DNA of 64,000 nt, from the NCBI RefSeq assembly GCF_013374995.1, contig NZ_CP056030.1, positions 4,930,501 to 4,994,500 of the forward strand, written 5' to 3'. The stretch's first letter is position 1. Every line of letters begins with the position of its first letter. The translations under genes were made by a program, and so were the position numbers. This DNA comes from Pseudomonas eucalypticola (GTDB taxonomy: Bacteria > Pseudomonadota > Gammaproteobacteria > Pseudomonadales > Pseudomonadaceae). Positions 47,487 to 57,312 of this stretch are shown in pieces. The notes below the pieces were generated by a model that had not been told where the DNA came from, did no database searches, and worked only from the letters and a program-made list of their open reading frames with translations.

Positions 47487-48269
47487 ATGACCGTCACCAT
47501 CAAAACCCCCGAGGACATCGAGCACATGCGCGTTGCCGGCCGCCTGGCCGCGCAAGTGCTGGAAATGATCGAACCGCACGTCAAGCCCGGCGTGACCACC
47601 GAGGAACTGGACCGCCTGTGCCACGACTTCATCGTCAATGAGCAGAAGGCCATCCCCGCCCCGCTGAACTACAAGGGCTTTCCCAAGTCGATCTGCACCT
47701 CGATCAACCACGTGGTGTGCCACGGTATTCCCGGTGACAAGGTGCTGAAGGACGGCGACACCCTGAACATCGACGTCACCGTGATCAAGGATGGCTACCA
47801 CGGCGACACCAGCCGCATGTTCCACGTGGGCACCGTGCCAGCTTGGGCCGAGCGCCTGTCCAAGGTGACCCAGGAATGCCTGTACAAGGCCATCGAACTG
47901 GTGAAGCCGGGCTGCCGCCTGGGCGACATCGGTGAAGTGATCCAGAAGCACGCCGAAAAGAACGGTTTTTCGGTGGTACGCGAGTTCTGCGGCCATGGCA
48001 TCGGCAAGGTGTTTCACGAAGAGCCGCAGATCCTGCACTACGGCCGTGCTGGCACCGGCATGGAGCTCAAGGAAGGCATGACCTTCACCATCGAGCCCAT
48101 GATCAACCAGGGCAAGGCCGACACCAAGGTGCTGGGCGACGGCTGGACGGCCATCACCAAGGACCGCAAGCTGTCGGCCCAGTGGGAACACACCCTGGTG
48201 GTGACGGCCACGGGCTATGAGATCTTTACCTTGCGGGCGGACGATACCATTGCGCGGGTTTCCGCTTAG
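47487..48269 (+). CDS. map: Methionine aminopeptidase, type I
   Basis: This 260-aa enzyme removes N-terminal methionine from new proteins. The start is MTVTIKTPEDIEHMRVAGRL. The pita-bread fold metal ligands are seen in LNIDVTVIKDGYHGDTSRMF (two Asp), CGHGIGKVFHEEP (His), FTIEPMIN (Glu) and SAQWEHTLVV (Glu). It diverges from rpsB and is followed by glnD. Confidence 0.98.
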   Translation: MTVTIKTPEDIEHMRVAGRLAAQVLEMIEPHVKPGVTTEELDRLCHDFIVNEQKAIPAPLNYKGFPKSICTSINHVVCHGIPGDKVLKDGDTLNIDVTVIKDGYHGDTSRMFHVGTVPAWAERLSKVTQECLYKAIELVKPGCRLGDIGEVIQKHAEKNGFSVVREFCGHGIGKVFHEEPQILHYGRAGTGMELKEGMTFTIEPMINQGKADTKVLGDGWTAITKDRKLSAQWEHTLVVTATGYEIFTLRADDTIARVSA

Positions 48270-48374
48270 GGCTTGATCGAGGGGGTGGGCCCGGGCTTGC
48301 CCGGGAACGCCTCACCACACAGCCACAGCCAAGAATAGCCTCACCCCCCAACACAGTTCAGGAAGGCCCATTCG

Positions 48375-51077
48375 ATGCCCCAGGTGGATCCGGAGTTGTT
48401 CGATCGCGGCCAGTTCCAGGCGGAACTGGCCCTCAAGGCGAGCCCTATCGCCGCCTTCAAGAAAGCCATTCGCCAGGCCCGCGAGGTGCTGGACGGGCGC
48501 TTTCGCAGCGGACGCGACATTCGCCGGCTGATCGAGGACCGCGCCTGGTTCGTCGACAATATCCTGCAACAGGCCTGGAATCAGTTCGATTGGAGCGAGG
48601 AAGCCGATATCGCCCTGGTGGCGGTGGGTGGCTATGGCCGGGGCGAGTTGCACCCCTACTCCGATATCGACCTGCTGATCCTGCTGGAAAGCTCGGACCA
48701 CGAGATCTTCCGCGACTCCATCGAGCGTTTTCTCACCCTGCTGTGGGACATTGGCCTGGAAGTGGGCCAGAGCGTGCGCTCCATCGAAGAGTGCGCCGAG
48801 CAGGCCCGCGGTGACCTGACCATCATCACCAACCTGATGGAAAGCCGCACCGTGGCCGGCCCCGAGCGCCTGCGCAAGCGCATGCTGGACGTCACCAGCA
48901 CCGCGCACATGTGGCCCAGCAAGGAATTCTTCCTGGCCAAGCGCGCCGAGCAGAAAGCCCGGCACCACAAGTACAACGACACCGAATACAACCTGGAACC
49001 CAACGTCAAGGGATCCCCAGGCGGCCTGCGTGATATCCAGACCATTCTCTGGGTGGCCCGGCGCCAATACGGCACCCTCAACCTGCATGCCCTGGCGGGT
49101 GAAGGCTTCCTGCTGGAAAACGAGAACAACCTGCTGGCCAGTTCCCAGGAGTTCCTGTGGAAAGTGCGCTACGCCCTGCACATGCTGGCCGGGCGCGCCG
49201 AGGACCGCTTGCTGTTCGACCACCAGCGCAGCATCGCCGGGCTGCTGGGTTTCAAGGACAGCGACGCGAAGCTGGCCATCGAGCGCTTCATGCAGAAGTA
49301 TTACCGTGTGGTGATGAGCATCGCCGAGCTCAGTGACCTGATCATCCAGCACTTCGAAGAAGTGATCCTGGCCGACGACGTGGGCAGCGTCACCCTACCG
49401 GTCAACTCGCGCTTCCAGTTGCATGACGGCTACATCGAGGCCACCCACGCCAACGTGTTCAAGCGCACGCCGTTCGCCATGCTGGAAATCTTCGTGCTGA
49501 TGGCGCAGAACCCCGAGATCAAGGGCGTGCGCGCGGACACCATTCGCCTGTTGCGCGAACACCGCCACCTGATCGACGACGATTTCCGCAATGACATTCG
49601 CAACACCAGCCTGTTCATCGAGCTGTTCAAGTGCGAAATCGGCATACACCGCAACCTGCGGCGCATGAACCGCTATGGCATTCTGGGCCGTTACCTGCCC
49701 GAATTCGGTCACATCGTGGGGCAAATGCAGCATGACCTGTTCCACATCTACACCGTGGACGCCCACACGCTGAACCTGATCAAGCACCTGCGCAAATTGC
49801 AGTACACGCCGGTGTCCGAGAAATTCCCGCTGGCCAGCAAGCTCATGGGCCAGTTGCCCAAGCCGGAGCTGATCTACCTGGCCGGCCTGTACCACGACAT
49901 CGGCAAGGGCCGCCATGGCGACCACTCGGACCTGGGCGCCATCGACGCCGAGGCCTTCTGCCAGCGCCATCAGTTGCCCGTGTGGGACAGCCGCCTGATC
50001 GTCTGGCTGGTGCAGAACCACCTGGTGATGTCCACCACCGCCCAGCGCAAGGACCTGTCCGACCCGCAGGTAATCCACGACTTCGCGCAACTGGTAGGTG
50101 ACCAGACGCACCTGGACTACCTGTATGTGCTGACCGTGGCCGACATCAACGCCACCAACCCCAGCCTGTGGAACAGCTGGCGCGCCAGCCTGCTGCGCCA
50201 GCTGTTCACCGAGACCAAGCGCGCCCTGCGCCGTGGCCTGGAGAACCCGCTGGACCGCGAAGAGCAGATCCGCCAGACCCAGAGCGCCGCCCTGGACATC
50301 CTGGTGCGCGCCGGTACCGACCCCGACGACGTCGAGCAACTGTGGTCGCAACTGGGCGATGACTATTTCCTGCGCCACACCGCCGGCGACGTGGCCTGGC
50401 ACAGCGACGCCATTCTGCAGCAGCCGGTGGACGGCGGGCCGCTGGTGCTGATCAAGGAAACCACCCAGCGCGAGTTCGAGGGTGGCACGCAGATCTTCAT
50501 CTACGCGCCTGACCAGCACGACTTCTTCGCCGTGACCGTGGCCGCCATGGACCAGCTCAACCTGAACATCCATGACGCGCGCATCATCACCTCCAGCAGC
50601 CAGTTCACCCTCGACACCTACATCGTGCTGGACAACGACGGCGGCTCCATCGGCGACAACCCGGTGCGGGTCAAAGCCATCCGCGAAGGCCTCACCGAGG
50701 CCCTGCGCAACCCGGATGACTACCCCACCATCATCCAGCGCCGGGTGCCGCGCCAGCTCAAGCATTTCGCCTTCGCGCCGCAAGTCACCATCCACAATGA
50801 CGCCCAGCGCCCGGTGACCATCCTGGAGCTCAGCGCCCCGGACCGCCCTGGCTTGCTGGCGCGCATCGGCAAGATTTTCCTGGAGTTCGACCTGTCACTG
50901 CAGAACGCCAAGATCGCCACCCTCGGCGAACGGGTGGAAGACGTGTTCTTCATCACCGACGCCGACAACCACCCGCTTTCCGACCCGCAACTGTGCAGCC
51001 GCCTGCAGGATGCCATCGTCGACCAACTGAGTGTCAGCCAGCCGCAGGGCGTCGAGCTGTCGCGCCTGAGCATTTAG
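48375..51077 (+). CDS. glnD: Bifunctional [PII] uridylyltransferase / uridylyl-removing enzyme
   Basis: This 900-aa nitrogen sensor adds UMP to PII protein when glutamine is low and removes it when high. The nucleotidyltransferase motif [20 protein letters not shown] is near residues 80-100. An HD hydrolase domain ([18 protein letters not shown]) is near 510-530, and two C-terminal ACT domains that bind glutamine follow (from [20 protein letters not shown] and [20 protein letters not shown]). Full length. Confidence 0.98.
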   Translation: MPQVDPELFDRGQFQAELALKASPIAAFKKAIRQAREVLDGRFRSGRDIRRLIEDRAWFVDNILQQAWNQFDWSEEADIALVAVGGYGRGELHPYSDIDLLILLESSDHEIFRDSIERFLTLLWDIGLEVGQSVRSIEECAEQARGDLTIITNLMESRTVAGPERLRKRMLDVTSTAHMWPSKEFFLAKRAEQKARHHKYNDTEYNLEPNVKGSPGGLRDIQTILWVARRQYGTLNLHALAGEGFLLENENNLLASSQEFLWKVRYALHMLAGRAEDRLLFDHQRSIAGLLGFKDSDAKLAIERFMQKYYRVVMSIAELSDLIIQHFEEVILADDVGSVTLPVNSRFQLHDGYIEATHANVFKRTPFAMLEIFVLMAQNPEIKGVRADTIRLLREHRHLIDDDFRNDIRNTSLFIELFKCEIGIHRNLRRMNRYGILGRYLPEFGHIVGQMQHDLFHIYTVDAHTLNLIKHLRKLQYTPVSEKFPLASKLMGQLPKPELIYLAGLYHDIGKGRHGDHSDLGAIDAEAFCQRHQLPVWDSRLIVWLVQNHLVMSTTAQRKDLSDPQVIHDFAQLVGDQTHLDYLYVLTVADINATNPSLWNSWRASLLRQLFTETKRALRRGLENPLDREEQIRQTQSAALDILVRAGTDPDDVEQLWSQLGDDYFLRHTAGDVAWHSDAILQQPVDGGPLVLIKETTQREFEGGTQIFIYAPDQHDFFAVTVAAMDQLNLNIHDARIITSSSQFTLDTYIVLDNDGGSIGDNPVRVKAIREGLTEALRNPDDYPTIIQRRVPRQLKHFAFAPQVTIHNDAQRPVTILELSAPDRPGLLARIGKIFLEFDLSLQNAKIATLGERVEDVFFITDADNHPLSDPQLCSRLQDAIVDQLSVSQPQGVELSRLSI

Positions 51078-51087
51078 AGGAACATTC

Positions 51088-52284
51088 GTGAACAACGCTT
51101 TGAACCAGCTGCAGCCCTACCCGTTCGAGAAACTGCGCAAGCTGCTGGGCGCCGTGACGCCAGCGGCCGACAAGCGCCCTATCGCCCTGTCGATCGGCGA
51201 GCCCAAGCACCGCTCGCCCAGCTTCGTCGCCGAAGCGCTGAGCGCCAACCTTGACCAGATGGCTGTGTACCCCACCACCCTGGGCATTCCGGCGCTGCGC
51301 GAAGCCATTGGCAAATGGTGTGAGCGCCGTTTCAATGTGCCGGCCGGCTGGATCGACCCGGCGCGCCACGTGCTGCCGGTCAATGGCACGCGCGAGGCAT
51401 TGTTTGCCTTTACCCAGACAGTGGTGGAGCGCAGCGATGATGGCCTGGTGATCAGCCCCAACCCGTTCTACCAGATCTATGAAGGCGCGGCGCTGCTGGC
51501 CGGGGCCACCCCCCACTACCTGCCGTGCCTGGACAGCAACGGCTTCAACCCGGACTTCGACGCCGTGTCGGCCGAGACCTGGAAACGCTGCCAGATCCTG
51601 TTCCTGTGTTCGCCCGGCAACCCCACCGGCGCGCTGGTGCCGATGGACACCCTGAAGAAGCTGATTGCCCTGGCCGACGAACACGACTTCGTCATCGCGG
51701 CCGACGAGTGCTACAGCGAGCTGTACTTCGACGAACAGAGCCCGCCCCCAGGCCTGTTGAGCGCGTGCGCGGAGCTGGGCCGCAGCGACTTCAAGCGGTG
51801 CGTGGTGTTCCACAGCCTGTCCAAGCGCTCCAACCTGCCCGGCCTGCGTTCCGGCTTCGTGGCCGGTGACGCCGACATCCTCAAGGCGTTCCTGCTGTAC
51901 CGCACCTACCACGGCTGCGCCATGCCCGTGCAGACCCAGCTGGCCAGCATCGCCGCCTGGAACGATGAAGTGCATGTACGCGCCAACCGCGCGCTGTACC
52001 GCGAAAAGTTCGACGCGGTGCTGGCGATTCTTGCGCCAGTGCTGGATGTGCAGCGCCCCGATGGCAGTTTTTACCTGTGGCCGAAAGTGCCGATGGACGA
52101 TGCCCTGTTCTGCCAGCAGCTGTTCGAACAGCAACATGTGACCGTGGTGCCGGGTTCGTACCTGTCCCGTGAGGTCGACGGCGTCAACCCGGGTGCGGGC
52201 CGGGTGCGCATGGCCCTGGTCGCGCCGCTGGCCGAGTGCGTGGAAGCCGCTGAACGCATCCGCGACTTTCTCAGCCAGCGCTGA
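51088..52284 (+). CDS. dapC: Succinyldiaminopimelate transaminase
   Basis: This 398-aa class I/II PLP aminotransferase of the lysine and meso-diaminopimelate pathway starts with GTG 10 bp after glnD, after GAGGAAC. PLP lysine is in VVFHSLSKRSNLPGLRSGF, and the cofactor-binding FLCSPGNPTGALVP and DECYSELYFDE segments are present. DapC uses the succinylated substrate produced by DapD, encoded 2.3 kb further on. N-terminus: NNALNQLQPYPFEKLRKLL. Confidence 0.95.
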   Translation: MNNALNQLQPYPFEKLRKLLGAVTPAADKRPIALSIGEPKHRSPSFVAEALSANLDQMAVYPTTLGIPALREAIGKWCERRFNVPAGWIDPARHVLPVNGTREALFAFTQTVVERSDDGLVISPNPFYQIYEGAALLAGATPHYLPCLDSNGFNPDFDAVSAETWKRCQILFLCSPGNPTGALVPMDTLKKLIALADEHDFVIAADECYSELYFDEQSPPPGLLSACAELGRSDFKRCVVFHSLSKRSNLPGLRSGFVAGDADILKAFLLYRTYHGCAMPVQTQLASIAAWNDEVHVRANRALYREKFDAVLAILAPVLDVQRPDGSFYLWPKVPMDDALFCQQLFEQQHVTVVPGSYLSREVDGVNPGAGRVRMALVAPLAECVEAAERIRDFLSQR

Positions 52285-52338
52285 TCACACCGCTACCTCC
52301 ACACGCCCCGCCCTGGGGGCGCGTGCCGCAGCTCAGGC

Positions 52339-53988
52339 TCAACGGCCGTGCCCCAGGTTTGCCTCATTCAGGTCCAGCTCACTGAGGATCTCGCGCAGCA
52401 CCTCATCGCCGATGTGGTGATGGCGGCGCAGGTCATACAGCTCCAGGCGCTGGGCTCGCAAGCCACGAATGCGCAGGCGACGTTCCAGCTGGTCCAATTG
52501 CTGGGCCTGCACCTGGGCCTCGGCGGAGTCGTTGTAGGTGTCCAGCTGGTGCCGGTACTCGGCCATGATCTGCGCTTTCAATTCCGCCGCCAGCGCCGCC
52601 TGTGCAGCATCGGCTGGCGGAGCGGCGGGCTCGCTGACCTCCTCTGCCTCCAACGCACGGATCGCCGCCTCGGCGGTGCGCCGCCACACTTCACGCACTT
52701 CCTTGCGCAGCGCCTCGTCGGAACTGCGCTCTACCCCCCGCAACAACAGCGGCAAGGCAATGCACGCCGCCAGCAACGACAGCAGGATCACCCCCGCAGC
52801 AATGAAGATCAGCAGGTCGCGTTCGGGAAAATCCTGCCCAGCGCTCAGCAGCAGGGGCACCGACATCACGCCCGCCAGCGTCACCGCCCCACGCACGCCG
52901 CCCACCGTCAGCAACCAGCAGGACCGCGCGGTGGGGACCAGGGTGATGGTGTCCTTGCCCCGCCAGCGGCGCAGCCTGCCGATGAAACGCCAGGTGCTCT
53001 GCACCCACACGAACCGCAGCACCACCAGCACGAGGAAAATGCACACCACGTCGAACAGGCGATAGGCCAGGGTTGGCCACAACGACGCCTCGTGGCTGGT
53101 CACCGCCTTGATGATGTCCGGCAGCTGCAGGCCCAGCAGCAGGAAGATCAAGCCATTGAAAGCGAACTCCAGCAGCGACCACACACTGCGGTTCAACAAC
53201 CGGGTGCTGGTCTGGCGGGGCAACAGGTCAAGCCAGCTCTGCATCATGCCCGCCGCCACGGCCGCGAGAATGCCCGAGGCCCCCAGGCGCTCGGCCAGTA
53301 CATAGGCCGCGAACGGCAGCAGCAACATGAACACCACATGGGTGGCAGGGTCATCCCAGCCGCGGGCGATCATCCAGCGGCGCAGGCGCCCCACCAGCCA
53401 GCTGAGGGCCACGCCCAGGGCCAGGCCGCCGATAGCCACCAGCACGAAGGTCACGCTGGCTTCGGCCAGGGAGAAGTAGCCGGTGACCGCCGCCGCCAGC
53501 GCGAACTTGAAGGTCACCAGGCCCGAGGCATCGTTCATCAGCGCCTCGCCCTGCAAAATCCGCATCAACGGTGTGGGCAACTTGTCTTGGGCGATGGCTG
53601 ACACCGCCACTGCATCGGTGGGCGACAGCACGGCGGCCAGTGCGAAGGCCACCGGCAGCGCAATGCTCGGCAACAGCCAATGGATGAAGTAGCCGGCGCC
53701 GACCACAGTGAACAGCACCAGGCCCACCGCCAGCATCAGGATCGAGCCCCGGAGCCGCCACAGGTCGCGCTTGGGCATGCGCCAGCCGTCAGCGAACAGC
53801 AACGGTGGCAGGAACAGAAACAGGAACAGCTCAGGGTCCAGTGCCACATGCAGGCCCAGGCTCGGCCAGGCCAGAATGGCCCCGGCGGCGATCTGCACCA
53901 ACGGCAATGGAATCGGTATCACCCGCGCCACCAGCCTTGAGATGCCCACCAGCATCAATAGAATCAGCACGGTATAAGCGGTTTGCAT
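52339..53988 (-). CDS. Na+/H+ antiporter (CPA1-type)
   Basis: This 549-aa protein has about twelve transmembrane helices (residues 1-415) in the Na_H_exchanger pattern, with ALAAVLSPTDAVAVSAIA (the CPA1 ion-binding helix region), an FKFALAAAVTGYF helix and GGVRGAVTLAGVMSVPLLL. A ~130-residue cytoplasmic tail is helical and rich in Gln, Glu and Ala (QLDTYNDSAEAQVQAQQLDQLERRLR), likely regulatory. It would exchange Na+ or K+ for protons in pH and salt homeostasis. It interrupts the dapC-dapD neighbourhood on the opposite strand. Confidence 0.88.
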   Translation of the reverse strand: MQTAYTVLILLMLVGISRLVARVIPIPLPLVQIAAGAILAWPSLGLHVALDPELFLFLFLPPLLFADGWRMPKRDLWRLRGSILMLAVGLVLFTVVGAGYFIHWLLPSIALPVAFALAAVLSPTDAVAVSAIAQDKLPTPLMRILQGEALMNDASGLVTFKFALAAAVTGYFSLAEASVTFVLVAIGGLALGVALSWLVGRLRRWMIARGWDDPATHVVFMLLLPFAAYVLAERLGASGILAAVAAGMMQSWLDLLPRQTSTRLLNRSVWSLLEFAFNGLIFLLLGLQLPDIIKAVTSHEASLWPTLAYRLFDVVCIFLVLVVLRFVWVQSTWRFIGRLRRWRGKDTITLVPTARSCWLLTVGGVRGAVTLAGVMSVPLLLSAGQDFPERDLLIFIAAGVILLSLLAACIALPLLLRGVERSSDEALRKEVREVWRRTAEAAIRALEAEEVSEPAAPPADAAQAALAAELKAQIMAEYRHQLDTYNDSAEAQVQAQQLDQLERRLRIRGLRAQRLELYDLRRHHHIGDEVLREILSELDLNEANLGHGR

Positions 53989-54208
53989 AGGGCAGCATTC
54001 TCCTTCATCGGTCGGTGCATCTTACCGGCCCAGGCCGCGCGCCGCGCCTGCACATTGGTCGCACCAGCCACGGGACGGACATCTTCTGTCGTCCCTTGGC
54101 GAGCAACAGTCATGGCGCCGAAAGAATCGATGCCGCATAATTCGTCGATTCGTTTCCAGGAGACCGCTGAGCCAGGCCCCGTTCATCCGGGCCGCTCCCT
54201 TTGAAACC

Positions 54209-54559
54209 ATGGCTTACACACTTTTCGGCATCAAGGCCTGCGACACCATGAAGAAGGCCCGCACCTGGCTCGACGAGCATGGCGCCGGCTACGACTTCCA
54301 TGATTACAAGACCCAGGGCATCGACCGTGAGCACCTGGAACAATGGTGCAACGAACACGGCTGGGAAGTCGTGCTCAACCGCGCTGGCACCACCTTCCGC
54401 AAGCTCGCTGACGAGCAGAAGGCCAATCTGGACCAGGCGAAGGCCATCGAACTGATGCTCGCCCAGCCTTCCATGATCAAGCGCCCGGTGCTGGACCTTG
54501 GCGACCGGACCCTCGTGGGCTTCAAGCCCGATATCTATGCGGCGGCCGTCCAGCAATAA
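54209..54559 (+). CDS. ArsC/Spx-family protein (YffB-like)
   Basis: This 116-aa thioredoxin-fold protein has a single N-terminal cysteine (C11 in FGIKACDTMKKARTWLDEHG) in place of a CXXC pair and the family end block PVLDLGDRTLVGFKPD. These proteins are named arsenate reductases, but many (YffB) are thought to be glutathione-dependent thiol reductases. There are no ars genes nearby. It stands 42 bp before dapD on the same strand, as in other pseudomonads, so it may be co-transcribed. Confidence 0.88.
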   Translation: MAYTLFGIKACDTMKKARTWLDEHGAGYDFHDYKTQGIDREHLEQWCNEHGWEVVLNRAGTTFRKLADEQKANLDQAKAIELMLAQPSMIKRPVLDLGDRTLVGFKPDIYAAAVQQ

Positions 54560-54601
54560 TGCTGGCAACAGGGCCCCATTCATTTGCAAAGAGGTAACTG
54601 C

Positions 54602-55636
54602 ATGTCCACTACTCTGTTCAGCCTGGCCTTCGGCGTCGGCACCCAGAATCGCAACGGCGCCTGGCTGGAAGTGTTCTACGCCCAACCGCTGGTTTCCCCT
54701 TCTGCCGAACTGATCGCTGCCATCACCCCTGTACTGGGCTACACCGGCGGCAACCAGGCCATCACGTTCACCACCGCCCAGGCTTCGCAACTGGCCGAAG
54801 CGGTGAAGGGCATCGACGCCGCCCAGGCCGCGCTGCTGACCCGCCTGGCCGAAAGCCACAAGCCGCTGGTGGCCACCTTGCTGGCCGAAGACGCCGCCCT
54901 GGCCTCCACCCCCGAGGCTTACCTCAAGCTGCACCTGCTGTCGCACCGCCTGGTAAAACCCCATGGCGTGAGCCTGGCCGGTATCTTCCCGCTGCTGCCA
55001 AACGTGGCCTGGACCAGCCAGGGCGCCGTCGACCTGGCCGAACTGGCCGAGCTGCAACTGGAAGCGCGCCTCAAGGGCGAGCTGCTGGAAGTGTTCTCGG
55101 TGGACAAGTTCCCGAAAATGACCGACTACGTGGTACCCGCCGGCGTGCGCATCGCCGATGCTGCCCGTGTGCGCCTGGGCGCCTACATTGGCGAAGGCAC
55201 CACCATCATGCACGAAGGCTTCGTCAACTTTAACGCCGGTACCGAAGGCCCGGGCATGATCGAAGGCCGGGTATCGGCCGGCGTATTCGTGGGCAAAGGC
55301 TCGGACCTGGGTGGCGGCTGCTCGACCATGGGCACCCTGTCGGGCGGCGGCAACATCGTCATCAAGGTTGGCGAAGGCTGCCTGATCGGCGCCAACGCCG
55401 GTATCGGCATCCCGCTGGGCGACCGCAACACCGTGGAAGCGGGCCTGTACATCACCGCCGGCACCAAAGTGGCGCTGCTGGACGAGCAGAACCAGTTGGT
55501 CAAAGTGGTCAAGGCCCGTGACCTGGCTGGCCAGACCGACCTGCTGTTCCGTCGCAATTCGGAAACCGGCACAGTGGAATGCAAGACCCACAAGTCGGCC
55601 ATCGAGCTGAACGAAGCGCTGCACGCTCACAACTAA
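54602..55636 (+). CDS. dapD: 2,3,4,5-tetrahydropyridine-2,6-dicarboxylate N-succinyltransferase
   Basis: This 344-aa enzyme succinylates tetrahydrodipicolinate in the diaminopimelate/lysine pathway, just before DapC. It is the longer P. aeruginosa-type DapD, with an N-terminal ~170-residue domain and a left-handed beta-helix (VRLGAYIGEGTTIMHEGFVNFNAG, GGCSTMGTLSGGGNIVIKVGEGCLIGANAGIGIPLGDRNTVEAG). The start at 54602 follows AGAGGTAACTGC. Confidence 0.96.
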   Translation: MSTTLFSLAFGVGTQNRNGAWLEVFYAQPLVSPSAELIAAITPVLGYTGGNQAITFTTAQASQLAEAVKGIDAAQAALLTRLAESHKPLVATLLAEDAALASTPEAYLKLHLLSHRLVKPHGVSLAGIFPLLPNVAWTSQGAVDLAELAELQLEARLKGELLEVFSVDKFPKMTDYVVPAGVRIADAARVRLGAYIGEGTTIMHEGFVNFNAGTEGPGMIEGRVSAGVFVGKGSDLGGGCSTMGTLSGGGNIVIKVGEGCLIGANAGIGIPLGDRNTVEAGLYITAGTKVALLDEQNQLVKVVKARDLAGQTDLLFRRNSETGTVECKTHKSAIELNEALHAHN

Positions 55637-55649
55637 GCGGCACCGCGCG

Positions 55650-55670
55650 GGCCCGGCTGCACGCCGGGCC
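55650..55670 (+). terminator. GC-rich hairpin after dapD
   Basis: An 8-bp perfect stem (55650-55657 with 55663-55670) with loop TGCAC, 13 bp after the dapD stop. There is no T-run, so it may be a processing or Rho-dependent signal. Confidence 0.35.
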
Positions 55671-55692
55671 TGCCTGCCCAGAGCCCCTTATC

Positions 55693-56898
55693 ATGTTCCA
55701 GCCCTCACCCTGGCGCGCCGATTTCCCGGCCATCGCCGCCCTGCAACGCCAGCACCAGACATACCTGGACAATGCGGCGACCACTCAGAAACCCCAGGCC
55801 CTGCTCGATGCACTGGCCCACTATTACCAACACGGCGCCGCCAACGTGCACCGTGCCCAGCACCTGCCCGGCGCACTGGCGACCCAGGCCTTCGAGGCCA
55901 GCCGCGAGAAAGTCGCGCAGTGGCTCAATGCTGCCAGCCCCAGCCAGGTGATCTTCACCCATGGCGCCACCAGCGCCCTCAACCTGTTGGCCTATGGCCT
56001 TCAAGGCCAATTCCAGGCAGGCGATGAAATAGCCGTCAGCGCCCTGGAGCACCATGCCAACCTGCTGCCCTGGCAACAACTGGCGCTGCGCGCTGGCCTG
56101 AAGCTGGTGGTGCTGCCCCTGACCGCCGCCGGCCTGATTGACCTGGAGGCCGCGCGCCAGCTGATCGGCCCGCGTACGCGGCTGCTGGCGGTGAGCCAGT
56201 TGTCCAACGTGCTCGGCGCCTGGCAGCCACTGGAAGCCTTGCTGGCCTTGGCCAAGGCCCACGGCGCCCTGACCGTGGTCGACGGTGCGCAGGGCGTGGT
56301 CCATGGCCGCCACGACGTGCAGCGACTGGGCTGCGACTTCTACGTATTTTCCAGCCACAAGCTGTACGGCCCGGACGGTGTCGGCGTGCTCTATGGGCGC
56401 AGCGAGGCCCTGGGCAAACTGGCCCACTGGCAATTCGGCGGGGAAATGGTACACGTTGCCGACTACCACAGCGCCAGTTTCCACCCGGCCCCCCTGGGCT
56501 TCGAGGCGGGCACGCCGCCAGTGGCCGGGGTGATTGGCCTGGGGGCCACCCTGGACTACCTGGCCAGCCTGGACCAGGCGGCGGTCATTGCCCATGAACA
56601 GGCCCTGCACGGTCTGTTACTGCGCGGGCTGCACGACCGCGAAGGCGTGCGCCTGCTGGGCGAGCCGAAACTGGCCCTGGCCAGCTTCGTGGTCGAGGGC
56701 GTGCACAATGCCGACCTCGCCCACCTGTTGACCGAGCAGGGCATCGCCGTACGCGCCGGCCATCACTGCGCCATGCCCTTGCTCAAGGGCTTGGGGCTGG
56801 CGGGAGCCATCCGCGTGTCGCTGGGGCTCTATAACGACAGCGATGACCTGCAGCGCTTTTTCGAGGCGCTGGACAAGGCACTGGAGATGCTGCGATGA
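55693..56898 (+). CDS. csdA: Cysteine desulfurase (CsdA/SufS type)
   Basis: This 401-aa PLP enzyme liberates sulfur from cysteine as a persulfide for Fe-S or tRNA thiolation. The TYLDNAATTQKP start, the PLP lysine in FYVFSSHKLYGPDGVGVLYGR, and the reactive cysteine in GHHCAMPLLKGLG are seen. It overlaps csdE by 4 bp, so the sulfur acceptor is made with it. The pair with tcdA opposite mirrors the E. coli csdA-csdE-csdL (tcdA) locus, so CsdA is a better name than SufS. Confidence 0.9.
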   Translation: MFQPSPWRADFPAIAALQRQHQTYLDNAATTQKPQALLDALAHYYQHGAANVHRAQHLPGALATQAFEASREKVAQWLNAASPSQVIFTHGATSALNLLAYGLQGQFQAGDEIAVSALEHHANLLPWQQLALRAGLKLVVLPLTAAGLIDLEAARQLIGPRTRLLAVSQLSNVLGAWQPLEALLALAKAHGALTVVDGAQGVVHGRHDVQRLGCDFYVFSSHKLYGPDGVGVLYGRSEALGKLAHWQFGGEMVHVADYHSASFHPAPLGFEAGTPPVAGVIGLGATLDYLASLDQAAVIAHEQALHGLLLRGLHDREGVRLLGEPKLALASFVVEGVHNADLAHLLTEQGIAVRAGHHCAMPLLKGLGLAGAIRVSLGLYNDSDDLQRFFEALDKALEMLR

Positions 56899-57311
56899 GC
56901 CTGTCGACACACGCCGCCGAGGCGCTGCACGCGTTCGAACAGGCCGCAGGCTGGGAACAGCGGGCGCGGCTGTTGATGCAATGGGGAGAGCGACTGCCCC
57001 CCCTGAGTGACGTAGAAAGGAGCCCCGAGCACCTGGTGCACGGCTGCGAAAGTCAGGTGTGGTTGATCGCCAGCCAGGCAGACGGCCACTGGCAGTTTCG
57101 CGCCAACAGCGATGCGCGGATGATCCGCGGGTTGCTGGCATTGCTGCTGGTGCGTGTCGAAGGCCTGGGTGCCGATGAGCTGATGGCCATCGACCTGCCG
57201 GCATGGTTCAACCAGCTGGGCCTGGGGCGGCAACTGTCGCCGTCGCGCAGCAACGGGTTGAACGCGGTGCTCAAGCGCATGGCTGAGCTCGCGGGCCAAG
57301 CCCGGGGGTGA
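56895..57311 (+). CDS. csdE: SufE/CsdE-family sulfur acceptor
   Basis: This 138-aa protein accepts persulfide from its desulfurase at the cysteine in LVHGCESQVWLIA (near residue 50) and activates it. The fold and length fit SufE/CsdE. Its start overlaps csdA (ATGA). The stop is separated by only 1 bp from the stop of convergent tcdA, which depends on the same desulfurase in E. coli. Confidence 0.93.
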   Translation: MSLSTHAAEALHAFEQAAGWEQRARLLMQWGERLPPLSDVERSPEHLVHGCESQVWLIASQADGHWQFRANSDARMIRGLLALLLVRVEGLGADELMAIDLPAWFNQLGLGRQLSPSRSNGLNAVLKRMAELAGQARG

Positions 57312-57312
57312 G

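Noticed and set aside
48288..48305. CCCGGG-CTTG-CCCGGG hairpin as a map terminator
   Set aside because: CCCGGG is itself a palindrome, so the structure arises easily, and no T-run follows.
54209..54559. Arsenate reductase of an ars operon
   Set aside because: The protein is of the YffB/Spx-like branch with one cysteine and there are no arsB, arsR or arsH genes around; arsenic resistance is not supported.
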